Positions 9,945 to 20,674 of a stretch of DNA of 64,000 nucleotides are shown piece after piece. Each line of letters starts with the position of its first letter. Position 1 is the stretch's first letter. Under the pieces are notes generated by a model. It searched no databases. It saw only the letters and a list, made by a program, of their open reading frames with translations, and was not told the origin of the DNA. The position numbers were made by a program, and so were the translations under genes. This stretch comes from DASTBU01 sp035711845 (GTDB lineage: Bacteria > Acidobacteriota > Vicinamibacteria > Vicinamibacterales > 2-12-FULL-66-21), in the NCBI GenBank assembly GCA_035711845.1, contig DASTBU010000059.1, forward strand, positions 129,125 to 193,124. Direction: 5' to 3'.

Positions 9945-11459
9945 CTACTTCCACTCGGCGCTGGTAAAAGCCAGTTCGGCCAGGGTCCGGACGGCAACCG
10001 CTGTCGGTCCCTTGGGTTGCCACGCCTTGGCGTCTTCGGTCCAGGCCGTTCCGGCGATATCGAGGTGCGCCCAGGGCAGCCCGCCCGCAAACTCCTTGAG
10101 GAACATGGCAGCCGTGCACGCGCCAGCCGGCCGGCCTCCGGTGTTCAGCATGTCGGCGATCTCGCTCTTCAGCTGATCGGCGTACTCGTCGTACAGCGGC
10201 AGCGGCCAGGCGCGGTCTCCGGCGGCCAGCGCGGTGCGCCTGACGACTTCGACCCACGCGTCGGGCTGGCCGAACAGGCCGGAGGCGGCGCGGCCGAGCG
10301 CGACCACGCATGCGCCGGTCAGCGTCGCAACGTCGACGAGGTGCGTGGCGCCGAGCTGCTGCGCGTACCACAGGGCGTCGCCGAGGATCAGCCGTCCTTC
10401 GGCGTCGGTGTTGATCACCTCGACCGTCTTGCCGTTCGCGCCCGTCAGAATGTCCCCCGGCTTGATGGCCCTTCCGCCGGGCATGTTCTCGGTCATCGGG
10501 ACCACCCCGACGACCTTGATGGGCGCCTCCAGCTCGGCGATCGCACGCATCGCGCAGATCACGGCCGCGCCGCCGGCCATGTCGTCCTTCATGCGCTCCA
10601 TGCCCTCGGCCGGCTTGATGGAGATGCCGCCCGTGTCGAAGGTGATGCCCTTGCCGACGAGTCCGAGTACGGGCGAGGCGGCGGCGCCCGGCGGATCGTA
10701 GCGGAGCACGAGCATGCGCGGCGGTTCCGCGCTGCCGCGCGCGACGCCGAGGAGCAGCCCCATGTTCAACCGGGAGATCGCGGATTCGTCGAGGACGGAG
10801 ACCTGGACGCCAACGTCACGTGCGATGACCGCGCCCCGTTCGGCGAACACGGAGGGTGTCAGCACGTTCGAAGGCTCGTTGCACAGTTGCCGCGCCAGGT
10901 TCGAGGCATGTCCGAGCACACGACCCCGTCGAGTCGCCTCCTCCAGGGCCTTGCCATCGCCATCGCCCGGCGCCGAGACGACGAGCATCTCGTCCGGTGG
11001 CGCCGCCCCGCGCTCGCCCGACTTGTACTCGTCACCGCTGAAGGCGGCGAGCACGAGCCCCTCGGTGATGGCCTGGACGGCGGCGGCGGGGGTCAATCCG
11101 CCTCGATTGACGAAGGCGAGCCTCCGGATGCGGCGCTGCCGAGCCGCGAGTGCGGCTGCCGTGGCCACCCGGCGCAACCGTTCAGTGGAGAACCCGGCCG
11201 CCAGGCCGCACCCGATCAACGCGAGCCGCGCGGCGCGCCAGGGTCGGTTGAGGCCGGTCAGGAAGAGCTCGTACGGGTGTCCCTGAATCTCGCGGGTCTC
11301 GAGCGCCCGCGCAAGCGCCGCCCCGGCTGCTTCGGCGATCCCTGGCGCGGCCGCGGCCACGTCGTCGCCCTCGAAGATCGGCAGGATGAGGAGATCCGTT
11401 TCGACTTCGCCGGGAGACGATTGGCGGAATGCCACGCCATTGATGACGTCAGGAAGCAT
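9945..11459 (-). CDS. pepA: leucyl aminopeptidase (family M17)
   Basis: A cytosolic dinuclear-metal aminopeptidase that releases N-terminal residues from peptides. The C-terminal catalytic domain shows the metal/active-site segments GKGITFDTGGISIKP, MKDDMAGGAAV and the M17 signature NTDAEGRLILGDAL. The N-terminal domain (about 1-165) is the variable macro-like regulatory part. Length (504) fits the family. Start: ATG at 11459, with TATAAT 6 bases before it and no Shine-Dalgarno sequence, so the mRNA may be leaderless. It is divergent from the secreted-protein gene at 11547. Confidence 0.95.
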   Translation of the reverse strand: MLPDVINGVAFRQSSPGEVETDLLILPIFEGDDVAAAAPGIAEAAGAALARALETREIQGHPYELFLTGLNRPWRAARLALIGCGLAAGFSTERLRRVATAAALAARQRRIRRLAFVNRGGLTPAAAVQAITEGLVLAAFSGDEYKSGERGAAPPDEMLVVSAPGDGDGKALEEATRRGRVLGHASNLARQLCNEPSNVLTPSVFAERGAVIARDVGVQVSVLDESAISRLNMGLLLGVARGSAEPPRMLVLRYDPPGAAASPVLGLVGKGITFDTGGISIKPAEGMERMKDDMAGGAAVICAMRAIAELEAPIKVVGVVPMTENMPGGRAIKPGDILTGANGKTVEVINTDAEGRLILGDALWYAQQLGATHLVDVATLTGACVVALGRAASGLFGQPDAWVEVVRRTALAAGDRAWPLPLYDEYADQLKSEIADMLNTGGRPAGACTAAMFLKEFAGGLPWAHLDIAGTAWTEDAKAWQPKGPTAVAVRTLAELAFTSAEWK

Positions 11460-11465
11460 CAGCCG

Positions 11466-11471
11466 ATTATA
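11466..11471 (-). promoter_or_regulatory. consensus -10 box for pepA, leaderless spacing
   Basis: A perfect TATAAT on the minus strand sits 6 bases upstream of the pepA ATG. A transcript starting 6-7 bases after the box would begin at the start codon. Confidence 0.55.
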
Positions 11472-11506
11472 TTGGCATTTCCACGCCCAGGAATTTCACT
11501 GCCTGC

Positions 11507-11512
11507 TAAAAT
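11507..11512 (+). promoter_or_regulatory. -10 box for the secreted-protein gene at 11547
   Basis: TAAAAT lies 34 bases before the ATG at 11547, leaving room for a short 5' leader. It is about 35 bp from the divergent pepA -10 box, so the two promoters share one small spacer. Confidence 0.4.
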
Positions 11513-11546
11513 GGGCAAAGCGCCTCAATCTGGATCGGGGGTCTTC

Positions 11547-12035
11547 ATGAAAGTCCGCAGCCGCCTGTATGCCAGCCTGACTGCCCTGCTGTCGGCGGCC
11601 GTCGTCTCGATCGGCGGGGCGTCGCTGCCCCCAGCCGAAAAGGGCAAGCCCTCCGTAAGCGTGAAAGCGTCCCCGACCTCCGGTTTTGCTCCGATGCGAA
11701 CGGTCGTCACGGTCGAGCTGAAAGGCGGAGCGAACGACTACGAGGAGTTCTACTGTCCCACCATCGAGTGGGACATCACGGTCTCCTACGCCCCTCAGAC
11801 CTTCGACCAGGACAACCGGTTGTCGGAAACGTATCCCGTGGAAAAGTCCGAACAGAAACTGGACTGCGACCCGTACGAGGCGGGCAAGAGCGAGATCAAG
11901 CGTCGCTTCATCCGCGAGCAGACGCTCAAGATCGGCGGGGAGTACAACATCCGGTTCAATATGAAGCAGAATGGCAAGGTCGTTGGCGGCGGCCGGACCT
12001 CGGTTCGCGTCCGTGGCGGCCCGATCGATCGCTGA
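11547..12035 (+). CDS. small secreted beta-rich protein of unknown function
   Basis: A 162-residue protein with a Sec signal peptide (residues ~1-27, SLTALLSAAVVSIGGA). The mature part starts with SVSVKASPTSGFAPMRTVV, a phrase typical of PKD/Ig-like beta-sandwich domains. Two cysteines (in FYCPTIEW and KLDCDPYE) could form a disulfide. The C-terminal strand pattern (GEYNIRFNMKQNGKVVGGG) also fits a beta sandwich. It has its own promoter and stands alone, converging on the JAMM gene. No named family is assigned. It is probably periplasmic or exported. Confidence 0.7.
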   Translation: MKVRSRLYASLTALLSAAVVSIGGASLPPAEKGKPSVSVKASPTSGFAPMRTVVTVELKGGANDYEEFYCPTIEWDITVSYAPQTFDQDNRLSETYPVEKSEQKLDCDPYEAGKSEIKRRFIREQTLKIGGEYNIRFNMKQNGKVVGGGRTSVRVRGGPIDR

Positions 12036-12072
12036 GCGGACTTCTCGGTTGCAGGGCACGGAGCGGCCGCGA

Positions 12073-12483
12073 CTACGCCTGCTCGCGGTAAGTGACCTCG
12101 ATGCGCAGCTCGGTCGCGTTTTCCCCCACGATTCGCCAGGCTCGCGTTTCCGGTTCGGGGCGCGCAAGCGAGACGATCACGTGGACGAACTCGGGATAGA
12201 ACGCTTCGCGCAGGTCGGAACGCGAGGGGACGGCCGGGGTACGCGGATGCGAGTGGTACGCTCCGAGCACCTCACGTCCGGAGCCGCGCAGCCGCTTGAC
12301 GAGCGAGAAATGCTCCTCGGGGTTCACCTGGAAGCGTGCGGGACTCCGCTCGAGATTGGTCACGCGGACCGCCTCGTCTATCACCTGCCCGCCACCAATC
12401 AGGAGGCCGCAGCACTCGTCGGGTGCATCCTGTCGCGCGTGCGCAATCATCGCCTCGATCGCCCGCGCGTCGATATGGACCAC
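12073..12483 (-). CDS. JAMM/MPN metalloprotease (family M67)
   Basis: A 136-residue MPN-domain protein. It has the zinc motif HxHPx7SxxD (HSHPRTPAVPSRSD) and the upstream glutamate in DECCGLLIGG, the complete JAMM active site, so it should be an active isopeptidase. Free-standing bacterial members are related to Mec+/CysO-cleaving enzymes that trim the C-termini of small ubiquitin-like sulfur carriers; no carrier gene is nearby. The start is taken as GTG at 12483; the thiolase stop is at 12501, so they are 17 bases apart and probably cotranscribed. GAGGTGA lies about 20 bases upstream of the GTG, so the start is not certain. Confidence 0.82.
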   Translation of the reverse strand: MVHIDARAIEAMIAHARQDAPDECCGLLIGGGQVIDEAVRVTNLERSPARFQVNPEEHFSLVKRLRGSGREVLGAYHSHPRTPAVPSRSDLREAFYPEFVHVIVSLARPEPETRAWRIVGENATELRIEVTYREQA

Positions 12484-12500
12484 GGTCGTATCCGGCGCGA

Positions 12501-13682
12501 TCAGCTCACCTCGACGATCATCGCGGTTCCCATGCCGCCGCCGACGCAGAGCGCCGCCGCGCCGCGGCCGCCGCCCCGGGCCTGCAGCGTGTGGACCAGC
12601 GTCGTCAGAACGCGCGCGCCGCTCGCCCCGAGCGGATGCCCGAGCGCGATCGCTCCGCCGTGCACGTTGACCTTGGCCGGATCCAGCCCGAGCTCGCGCA
12701 CGACCGCGACCGACTGCGCGGCGAACGCCTCGTTCAGCTCGATGACGTCCAGCGCGTCGAGCGCCAGGTCCGCGCGCCGGGCAGCCTTGCGCATGGCTTC
12801 GACGGGACCCATGCCCATGATCATCGGATCGACTCCGGTCGTGCAGTACGAGAGGACGCGGGCCATCGGCGTGCGGCCCGAGTCCCGGGCCTTCCTCCCG
12901 GTCGTGACGAGGAGCGCGGCGGCCCCGTCGTTGATGCCCGAGGAGTTGCCGGCCGTTACCGTTCCGTGTTTCGCAAACGCAGGACGCAGGGCGCCGAGCT
13001 TCTCCGCCGTCGTTCCCGCCCGCGGGTATTCGTCGCGCGTGATTCTGGCGGGCGCACCCTTCCTCTGCGGGACCTCGACCGCGACGATCTCGCGATCGAA
13101 CCGTCCAGCGTTGATGGCCTCCTCGGCCCGCCGCTGGCTTGCGGCCGCGAACGTGTCCTGATCGGCGCGCGACACGTTGTAGCGTGTGACGATCTCCTCG
13201 GCCGTATTGCCCATGTGGCAGCCCTTGATGGCGCAGGTCAGCCCCTCCTGCAGCATCGAGTCGACGACCTCCGCGTTGCCCATGCGATAGCCCCACCGCG
13301 CGCCTTTCAGGAAGAACGGCGCGTTGCTCATCGATTCGGTCCCGCCCGCGACGACGAGATCGATGTAGCCGGCGCTGACCGCTTCGACGGCGTGCACCAC
13401 CGCCTGGAGGCCCGAACCGCAGACGCGGTTCACCGTCTCGGCCGGCACTTCCACGGGCACGCCGGCCTTGATCGCCGCCTGGCGAGCCACGTTCATGCCG
13501 GCGCCGGCCTGCAGCACGCAGCCCATGATCACGTCCCCGATATCCTTGGGGTCGATGCCGGCGCGCGCAATCGCTTCCCGGATGACGATCGCCCCAAGGT
13601 CCGACGCGGACAAGTCCCTGAAGACGCCACCGAAGGATCCGATCGGTGTCCGACACGCGCTCAAGATGACGGCATGGTCCAT
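12501..13682 (-). CDS. acetyl-CoA acetyltransferase (thiolase II)
   Basis: Condenses two acetyl-CoA to acetoacetyl-CoA, or runs in the degradative direction. The catalytic residues match the Zoogloea enzyme closely: nucleophilic C88 (VNRVCGSGLQAV), H349 (ALGHPLGASGAR) and C379 (CVGGGMG). With the ATG at 13682 the length is 393, the family norm. An upstream in-frame ATG at 13721 overlaps the stop of the preceding gene (ATGA) and would add 13 residues; coupling from there is possible. It sits directly downstream of acetoacetyl-CoA synthetase: acetoacetate would be activated and then split to two acetyl-CoA. Confidence 0.93.
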   Translation of the reverse strand: MDHAVILSACRTPIGSFGGVFRDLSASDLGAIVIREAIARAGIDPKDIGDVIMGCVLQAGAGMNVARQAAIKAGVPVEVPAETVNRVCGSGLQAVVHAVEAVSAGYIDLVVAGGTESMSNAPFFLKGARWGYRMGNAEVVDSMLQEGLTCAIKGCHMGNTAEEIVTRYNVSRADQDTFAAASQRRAEEAINAGRFDREIVAVEVPQRKGAPARITRDEYPRAGTTAEKLGALRPAFAKHGTVTAGNSSGINDGAAALLVTTGRKARDSGRTPMARVLSYCTTGVDPMIMGMGPVEAMRKAARRADLALDALDVIELNEAFAAQSVAVVRELGLDPAKVNVHGGAIALGHPLGASGARVLTTLVHTLQARGGGRGAAALCVGGGMGTAMIVEVS

Positions 13683-13717
13683 ATGCTGATTGCCAGAATT
13701 GACAGTATTGGCCGGGT

Positions 13718-15670
<1,953 letters not shown>

Positions 15671-15675
15671 GATCG

Positions 15676-15681
15676 ACTATA
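15676..15681 (-). promoter_or_regulatory. -10 box for acetoacetyl-CoA synthetase, leaderless spacing
   Basis: TATAGT on the minus strand overlaps the tyrA stop codon and lies 5 bases before the GTG start. It suggests independent transcription of the acetoacetyl-CoA synthetase/thiolase/JAMM group. Confidence 0.45.
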
Positions 15682-16582
15682 TCCCGGGTTCGCCCGCGGA
15701 TCCCTCGAGGAGGCGCTTCCAGCGCGCAGCGGACTCGAAAATCCTCAGCAGGTCGTCGCCGGATCGGAGATCTGCTCGCAGTTGCTCGAGCGCGGCGATG
15801 AGCAGGTCGAGCGCTTCCTCGATATCGGCCGCGTTGGTTGCCGTGATGTCGCGCCAGATCTCCGGAGAGCTGAGGGCGAGGCGGGTCGTGTCACGCAGCC
15901 CACGACCGGCCAGGGTCAGCCCCTCCGCGCCGGCACGCTCCCCCACCACGTGCATGAGCGCGCTGGCGGTGAGCTGCGGCAGGTGGCTCAGGAAGGCGAG
16001 AAGCGTATCGTGGCGGTCAGCGTCCATCCGGACCGGTATCGATCCGACGCCCCTGACGAGCGCCTCCAGCCGTGAGAGTGCCTCCTCCGGCGCCGGCGTG
16101 GCGAGCAGCCACGGACGCGTGTCGAAGAGGTGGGGGACGGCCCACGAGATCCCGGTGGCCGCCGCGCCGGCCAGCGGGTGTCCGCCGACGAACGTCAGGC
16201 GATCTGGCAGCGTGCGCGCCTCGCGCAGTATCTCACGCTTGGTGCTCCCGATGTCGGTGACGAGCACTCGGCCGGCGACGAACTCCGGCAGCCGTTTGAG
16301 CACGGCGATGTTCTGGCGGACCGGCGCGGCCAGCACGATCAGATCCGCCTCGGCGGCCATCCCCAGATCGTCGGCGCCGACATCCACTGCATGCATGCGC
16401 ATGCCGGCCTCGAGGGCGTCCTTTCGATCCACCCCGATAATCAGCCCGCCCCGCCACCGCCGCCGAATCGCCAGCGCCAGCGATCCTCCCATCAGCCCGA
16501 GCCCCACGATCGCGATGCGTTCGAAGGGCGGGCGATCGGCGGAAGCGTCGTCGTGCTGGATGACCGGGAAGGTGGGCATCAC
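15677..16582 (-). CDS. tyrA: prephenate dehydrogenase
   Basis: Oxidative decarboxylation of prephenate to 4-hydroxyphenylpyruvate, the tyrosine branch. The N-terminal Rossmann motif is IVGLGLMGGSLA (about residues 24-35) and the catalytic histidine region is FVGGHPLAGAAATG. The C-terminal helical dimerisation domain has LAFLSHLPQLTASAL and GRGLRDTTRLALSSPEIWRD. There is no ACT or chorismate mutase domain; chorismate mutase is encoded separately three genes upstream. At 301 residues it is a mono-functional enzyme of normal size. It is the last gene of the aromatic supraoperon, 51 bases after aroF. Confidence 0.93.
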   Translation of the reverse strand: MMPTFPVIQHDDASADRPPFERIAIVGLGLMGGSLALAIRRRWRGGLIIGVDRKDALEAGMRMHAVDVGADDLGMAAEADLIVLAAPVRQNIAVLKRLPEFVAGRVLVTDIGSTKREILREARTLPDRLTFVGGHPLAGAAATGISWAVPHLFDTRPWLLATPAPEEALSRLEALVRGVGSIPVRMDADRHDTLLAFLSHLPQLTASALMHVVGERAGAEGLTLAGRGLRDTTRLALSSPEIWRDITATNAADIEEALDLLIAALEQLRADLRSGDDLLRIFESAARWKRLLEGSAGEPGI

Positions 16583-16633
16583 TCGCTCATCGGTTCAGGC
16601 GCCGCCGTTGCGCGAGTCTCGCAGGCTGGGCGA

Positions 16634-17683
16634 CTACACGCCCCAGCCCCGGCGCGCGACCGGCTCCAGGCAGATGCTGCGGCCGATGGCCGGCGCGATG
16701 ATCCGCAGTTCGGCCATCAGGTGATCGAACTGCACGGGGAAGAGCGACTGGGCGCCGTCGCTGCGGGCGTGGTCGGGGTCGCAGTGCACCTCGATGAGGA
16801 GGCCGTCGGCGCCGGCCGCAACGGCGGCGCGTGCCATCGGGGTGACCTTGTCGCGCCGCCCCGTTCCGTGGCTCGGATCGACGAGGACGGGCAGGTGGCT
16901 CAACTGCTGCACTACCGGGATTGCCGAGATGTCGAGCGTGTTGCGTGTGTAGCTCTCGAACGTCCGGATGCCGCGCTCGCACAGCATGACGCTCGTATTG
17001 CCGCCCGAGAGGATGTACTCGGCCGACAGCAGCCACTCCTCGATTGTCGCCGAGATGCCGCGCTTGAGCAGCACGGGCGTCCGCGTGCGGCCCAGCTCCC
17101 GCAACAGCGTGAAGTTCTGCATGTTGCGCGCGCCGACCTGAAGGATGTGCGCGTACGTTTCGACGACTTCGATCTGACTGACGTCCATCACCTCCGAGAC
17201 CAGCTTCAGGTTGTGCCGATCGGCGGCTGCCCTGAGAAGGCGCAGGCCCCCTTCGCCGAGGCCCTGGAAGCTGTACGGCGAGCTGCGTGGCTTGAACGCG
17301 CCCCCGCGGAGGACCTTGGCGCCGGCCTTCTTCACCGCGGCCGCGCTGGCTTCCACCTGCTCCTCCGTTTCCGCCGAGCACGGGCCCGCCATCACCACCA
17401 CTTCGTCGCCGCCGATGCGCAGATCGTCGATCGCGATGACCGTGTTCTGCGGCTTGAAGGTGCGGCTCGCGAGCTTGTACGGTTCGGTGATGCGATGGAC
17501 CTCCTGGACGCCGTCGAGAATCTCAATCAGGCGCGGATCGAACAGCCGGCTCCCGCCGACGGCGCCGATCACCGTCCGCAGCGCGCCCGTCGATCGGTGC
17601 ACGTCGAATCCCATCTCCACGAGCTGGGCGATCACGTTCTGGATCTGCTCGTCGCTCGCCAGCTCTTTCATCACTACAACCAT
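16634..17683 (-). CDS. aroF: 3-deoxy-7-phosphoheptulonate synthase (DAHP synthase, type I beta)
   Basis: First step of the shikimate pathway: phosphoenolpyruvate plus erythrose 4-phosphate. An N-terminal ferredoxin-like (ACT-like) domain of ~70 residues precedes the TIM barrel, as in Thermotoga DAHP synthase, where that domain binds the feedback inhibitor. Barrel motifs seen are VVMAGPCSAE, VLRGGAFKPRSSPYSFQG, QVGARNMQN, LLKRG and LVDPSHGTGRRDKV, the last with metal-binding residues. Length 349 fits. The start is ATG at 17683, preceded by GAGGG; a TAGAAT in the 18-base gap after aroQ might be an internal promoter. Confidence 0.94.
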   Translation of the reverse strand: MVVVMKELASDEQIQNVIAQLVEMGFDVHRSTGALRTVIGAVGGSRLFDPRLIEILDGVQEVHRITEPYKLASRTFKPQNTVIAIDDLRIGGDEVVVMAGPCSAETEEQVEASAAAVKKAGAKVLRGGAFKPRSSPYSFQGLGEGGLRLLRAAADRHNLKLVSEVMDVSQIEVVETYAHILQVGARNMQNFTLLRELGRTRTPVLLKRGISATIEEWLLSAEYILSGGNTSVMLCERGIRTFESYTRNTLDISAIPVVQQLSHLPVLVDPSHGTGRRDKVTPMARAAVAAGADGLLIEVHCDPDHARSDGAQSLFPVQFDHLMAELRIIAPAIGRSICLEPVARRGWGV

Positions 17684-17701
17684 GGCCCTCTAGGCTCCAT
17701 T

Positions 17702-18019
17702 CTATCGAATCGCCGGCTCCCCCGGCTCGCCGTCCCCATCCGCCAGCCGTTCCAGGCGCCGCGCCTCGTCGATGACCCGTTCGAACAGCCGTCGGACCGC
17801 CCCGTCGTCGAGCGGTCCGGGATTGATCTGCTGGACGTGCGCGAGCACTTCAGCCTCGCGTGCGGGCTGATACACGTCCAGTCCCGCCTCCTTCTTGACC
17901 CGGCCGATCTCGAGCGCGCACCGCGCGCGCGCGCTGAGGAGGCGCACGAGCTCCTCGTCGAGCGCATCGATGCGCAGGCGCAGCTCGTCCAGGCGATCTA
18001 CAACGCGCTCTTCAGCCAC
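17702..18019 (-). CDS. aroQ: chorismate mutase (AroQ class)
   Basis: Rearranges chorismate to prephenate, feeding Phe and Tyr. The 105-residue all-helical AroQ protein shows LRLRIDALDEELVRLLSARA and IGRVKKEAGLDVYQPAREAEV, with the active-site Arg/Lys/Gln pattern of the family. Its 5' end overlaps the 3' end of trpA by 22 bases, an unusually long overlap for this operon, where all other junctions share 1-4 bases. It lies between the tryptophan genes and aroF/tyrA, marking the switch to the tyrosine/phenylalanine branch. Confidence 0.93.
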   Translation of the reverse strand: MAEERVVDRLDELRLRIDALDEELVRLLSARARCALEIGRVKKEAGLDVYQPAREAEVLAHVQQINPGPLDDGAVRRLFERVIDEARRLERLADGDGEPGEPAIR

Positions 18020-18792
18020 TTCACATACTCGGTGACCCGCCCGCAGAGATCGGTCTCCGTGGCGTGCGCCGCCACGACGTTGACGAGCGCGCTCCCGACG
18101 ACCGCAGCGTCGGCGACCCGACAGGCCTCAGCGACGTGTTCGGGTCGCGAGATGCCGAACCCGAGCGCAAGCGGCAGGTCCGTGCGCGCCCTGACACGGC
18201 CCGTCAGGTCCGTGACCTCGGGAGGCAAGCGATCGCGCATTCCCGTGACGCCGAGGCGTGAGATGAGGTACAGGAAGCCACCCGCCAGTTTCGCCGTGCT
18301 AGAGATGCGCGAATCGGTCGTGGTCGGGCTGATCAGAAAGATGGGATCCATGCCGGCCGCGACGATCGCGGTGCGAAGAGGCGCCGACGCTTCCACCGGA
18401 TAATCGAGAATCAGCACGCCATCCACGCCTGCGGCCGCCGCGGAACCGGCGAACGCGTCGGGGCCCATGCGGAGCACGGGATTTCCATAGGTGAACAGCA
18501 CAATCGGCGCAGCCACATGCCGCCGCACGCGGCTGATGATGTCGAGCGTGCTCCTCAGGGTCGTGCCGCCGCTTAGCGCGCGCTCGGTCGCGCGCTGAAT
18601 GACGGGGCCGTCGGCCAGCGGATCGGAGAACGGCACGCCGACCTCGAGCACGTCTGCGCCACCGGCGGCGACAGCCTCGAGCAGGGCTGCCGACGTCGCA
18701 GCGTCGGGATCTCCCGCGGTGAGAAATGTCACCAGCCCGCCGCGGCCTCGCCGGCGGATTCCCTCGAACGCCGCGGCAAGGCGGGAGGTCAT
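17998..18792 (-). CDS. trpA: tryptophan synthase alpha chain
   Basis: Cleaves indole-3-glycerol phosphate to indole and glyceraldehyde 3-phosphate. Catalytic Glu and Asp are present in DVLEVGVPFSDPLADGP; other family segments are LFTYGNPVLRMG, GVDGVLILDYP and ALGFGISRPEHV. Length 264 is typical. The ATG at 18792 overlaps the trpB stop (ATGA). The product forms the alpha2beta2 complex with TrpB. The 3' end overlaps aroQ by 22 bases. Confidence 0.95.
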   Translation of the reverse strand: MTSRLAAAFEGIRRRGRGGLVTFLTAGDPDAATSAALLEAVAAGGADVLEVGVPFSDPLADGPVIQRATERALSGGTTLRSTLDIISRVRRHVAAPIVLFTYGNPVLRMGPDAFAGSAAAAGVDGVLILDYPVEASAPLRTAIVAAGMDPIFLISPTTTDSRISSTAKLAGGFLYLISRLGVTGMRDRLPPEVTDLTGRVRARTDLPLALGFGISRPEHVAEACRVADAAVVGSALVNVVAAHATETDLCGRVTEYVKWLKSAL

Positions 18793-20036
18793 CGGAGCGC
18801 CCGTGCGTCCGCGCGCGAGCGGAGCGCCTTCTGGACGCTGAGGACGTCCTTGTCCCCTCGTCCGGACAGGTTGACCAGGATCACCTGCTGCCTGGCCATC
18901 ATCGGCGCAAGCCGGCAGGCCCATGCAATCGCGTGCGCGGATTCGAGCGCCGGAAGGATGCCCTCGCAGCTGGCCAGGCGCTCGAAAGCCTCCAGCGCTT
19001 CGTCGTCGGCGATCCAGTGATACTCGGCGCGTCCGGTGTCGTGCAGCCAGGCGTGCTCGGGCCCCACCGCCGCGTAGTCGAGCCCTGCGGAGATCGAATG
19101 CGTGAGCTCGATGTTGCCGTCGGCGTCCTGAAGGAGATACGTGTGGGTGCCCTGCAGCACGCCGGGCGATCCGCCGGCGAACCGCGCGGCGTGCTTCCCG
19201 GGGGCGATCCCGTAGCCGCCGGCTTCGACGCCGATGAGTCGAACGCCGCCGTCTGAGACGAACGCGTCGAAGATGCCCATGGCGTTGCTGCCGCCGCCGA
19301 TGCAGGCGACGATCGCCTCGGGAAGCCGGCCGACGGACTCGAGGCACTGCACGCGCGCCTCCCGGCCGATCACGGCCTGGAACTCACGCACCATCAGCGG
19401 GTACGGATGCGGTCCGAGCACCGAGCCGAGCAGGTAGTAGCTCTCGGTGACTGTGCCCACCCAGTCGCGCATGGCCTCGTTGATGGCGTCCTTGAGCGTG
19501 CGGCTGCCGCTGTCGACCCGTCGAACGGTGGCGCCGAGCAGCTGCATGCGGAACACGTTGAGCGACTGTCGCTCCATGTCCTCGGCACCCATGTAGACAT
19601 CGCACTCGAGACCGAGCAGCGCGCAGGCGGTGGCCGTGGCGACCCCATGCTGGCCGGCGCCGGTTTCTGCAATGATGCGCCGCTTGCCCATCCGCTGCGC
19701 CAGCAGCGCCTGCCCGATGGCGTTGTTGATCTTGTGGGCGCCGGTGTGGGCGAGATCTTCACGCTTCAGGAAGATCCGCGCTCCACCGAGCGATGCCGCG
19801 AGGCGTGTCGCCTCGTAGAGGGGCGTCGGTCTGCCCACATAGTGCTGCAGCAGGTCGGCGAGCTTCGCGCGGAAGCCCTCGTCGGCGCGAGCCTCGAGAT
19901 ACGCGGACGTCAGGTCGGCAACCGGCGCCACGAGGGTCTCGGGCACGTACGTCCCGCCGAACTCGCCGTAGTACCCGCGGTTGTCGGGATCGCGCGCGCC
20001 GAAAACGAGTTCAACACTCATGACGTCTGGACTCAC
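18789..20036 (-). CDS. trpB: tryptophan synthase beta chain
   Basis: A PLP enzyme joining indole and serine. The PLP lysine lies in HTGAHKINN (K102), with the glycine-rich phosphate loop CIGGGSNAMGIF and the substrate motif ETGAGQHGVA. It belongs to the main TrpB1 type, which is paired with TrpA. The start is GTG at 20036, overlapping the trpF stop (GTGA); an ATG five codons later (20021) is possible. Length 415 is slightly longer than E. coli (397) because of the N-terminus. Confidence 0.95.
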   Translation of the reverse strand: MSPDVMSVELVFGARDPDNRGYYGEFGGTYVPETLVAPVADLTSAYLEARADEGFRAKLADLLQHYVGRPTPLYEATRLAASLGGARIFLKREDLAHTGAHKINNAIGQALLAQRMGKRRIIAETGAGQHGVATATACALLGLECDVYMGAEDMERQSLNVFRMQLLGATVRRVDSGSRTLKDAINEAMRDWVGTVTESYYLLGSVLGPHPYPLMVREFQAVIGREARVQCLESVGRLPEAIVACIGGGSNAMGIFDAFVSDGGVRLIGVEAGGYGIAPGKHAARFAGGSPGVLQGTHTYLLQDADGNIELTHSISAGLDYAAVGPEHAWLHDTGRAEYHWIADDEALEAFERLASCEGILPALESAHAIAWACRLAPMMARQQVILVNLSGRGDKDVLSVQKALRSRADARALR

Positions 20037-20674
20037 GGCTCCGGATTGAGCGACCCGGCTCGTTCGGCGCCGAGCGCGGCGAAGAAGGCGCGCAGCTTGT
20101 CGGGGTCCTTCACGCCTGGCGACGATTCGACACCGGACGAGACATCGATTGCGTACGGGCGGACGCGCTCTGCCGCCTCTCGCACGTTATCAGCACCCAG
20201 TCCTCCGGACAGAATCACCTGACGCGCGCGCGAGGCGGCGGCTGCGCAGGACCAATCGATGGTGCGGCCCGTCCCCCCGCGTTTCACGGGGTCCTGCGCA
20301 TCGAGCAGGACGGTCACGGCCGCCGGCACCAGATCGAGCCGTGCGGGATCGAACGCCAGGTCCACCGGCACGGCCTTGATCAGTCGATACGAGGTTCGCC
20401 GATACGGCTGGAGGTCTTCGGCGCCATGCAGCTGGATGGCACCGAGGTTCAGAAGTCCCGCGACGCCCAGGACGAATTCGACCGGCTGGTCCACGAAGAC
20501 CCCGACCGTCGTCACGAACGGTGGCAGGATCCGCACGATTGGTCTTGCGCGATACGGATCGATGAAGCGCGGGCTCCCCGGCCAGAACACGAAGCCCAGC
20601 GCCGCCGCCCCGAGGTGGGCGGCCAGCAGGGCATCCTCGGCTCTTCGCAATCCGCAAATCTTGACCTTCGTCAT
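20033..20674 (-). CDS. trpF: phosphoribosylanthranilate isomerase
   Basis: Converts N-(5-phosphoribosyl)anthranilate to CdRP, the third step of tryptophan synthesis. The TIM barrel shows the catalytic cysteine in KVKICGLRRAEDA, then LGFVFWPGSPR, VGVFVDQP, IQLHGAE, the catalytic aspartate in LLDAQDP, and ILSGGLGADNV. The ATG at 20674 overlaps the trpC stop. Length 213 is normal. TrpF is a separate gene and not fused to TrpC as in enterobacteria. Confidence 0.93.
   Translation of the reverse strand: MTKVKICGLRRAEDALLAAHLGAAALGFVFWPGSPRFIDPYRARPIVRILPPFVTTVGVFVDQPVEFVLGVAGLLNLGAIQLHGAEDLQPYRRTSYRLIKAVPVDLAFDPARLDLVPAAVTVLLDAQDPVKRGGTGRTIDWSCAAAASRARQVILSGGLGADNVREAAERVRPYAIDVSSGVESSPGVKDPDKLRAFFAALGAERAGSLNPEP

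Noticed and set aside
9918..11546. Plus-strand open frame joined in frame to the secreted protein at 11547
   Set aside because: It is antisense to pepA, a certain gene; the real protein begins with its signal peptide at 11547.
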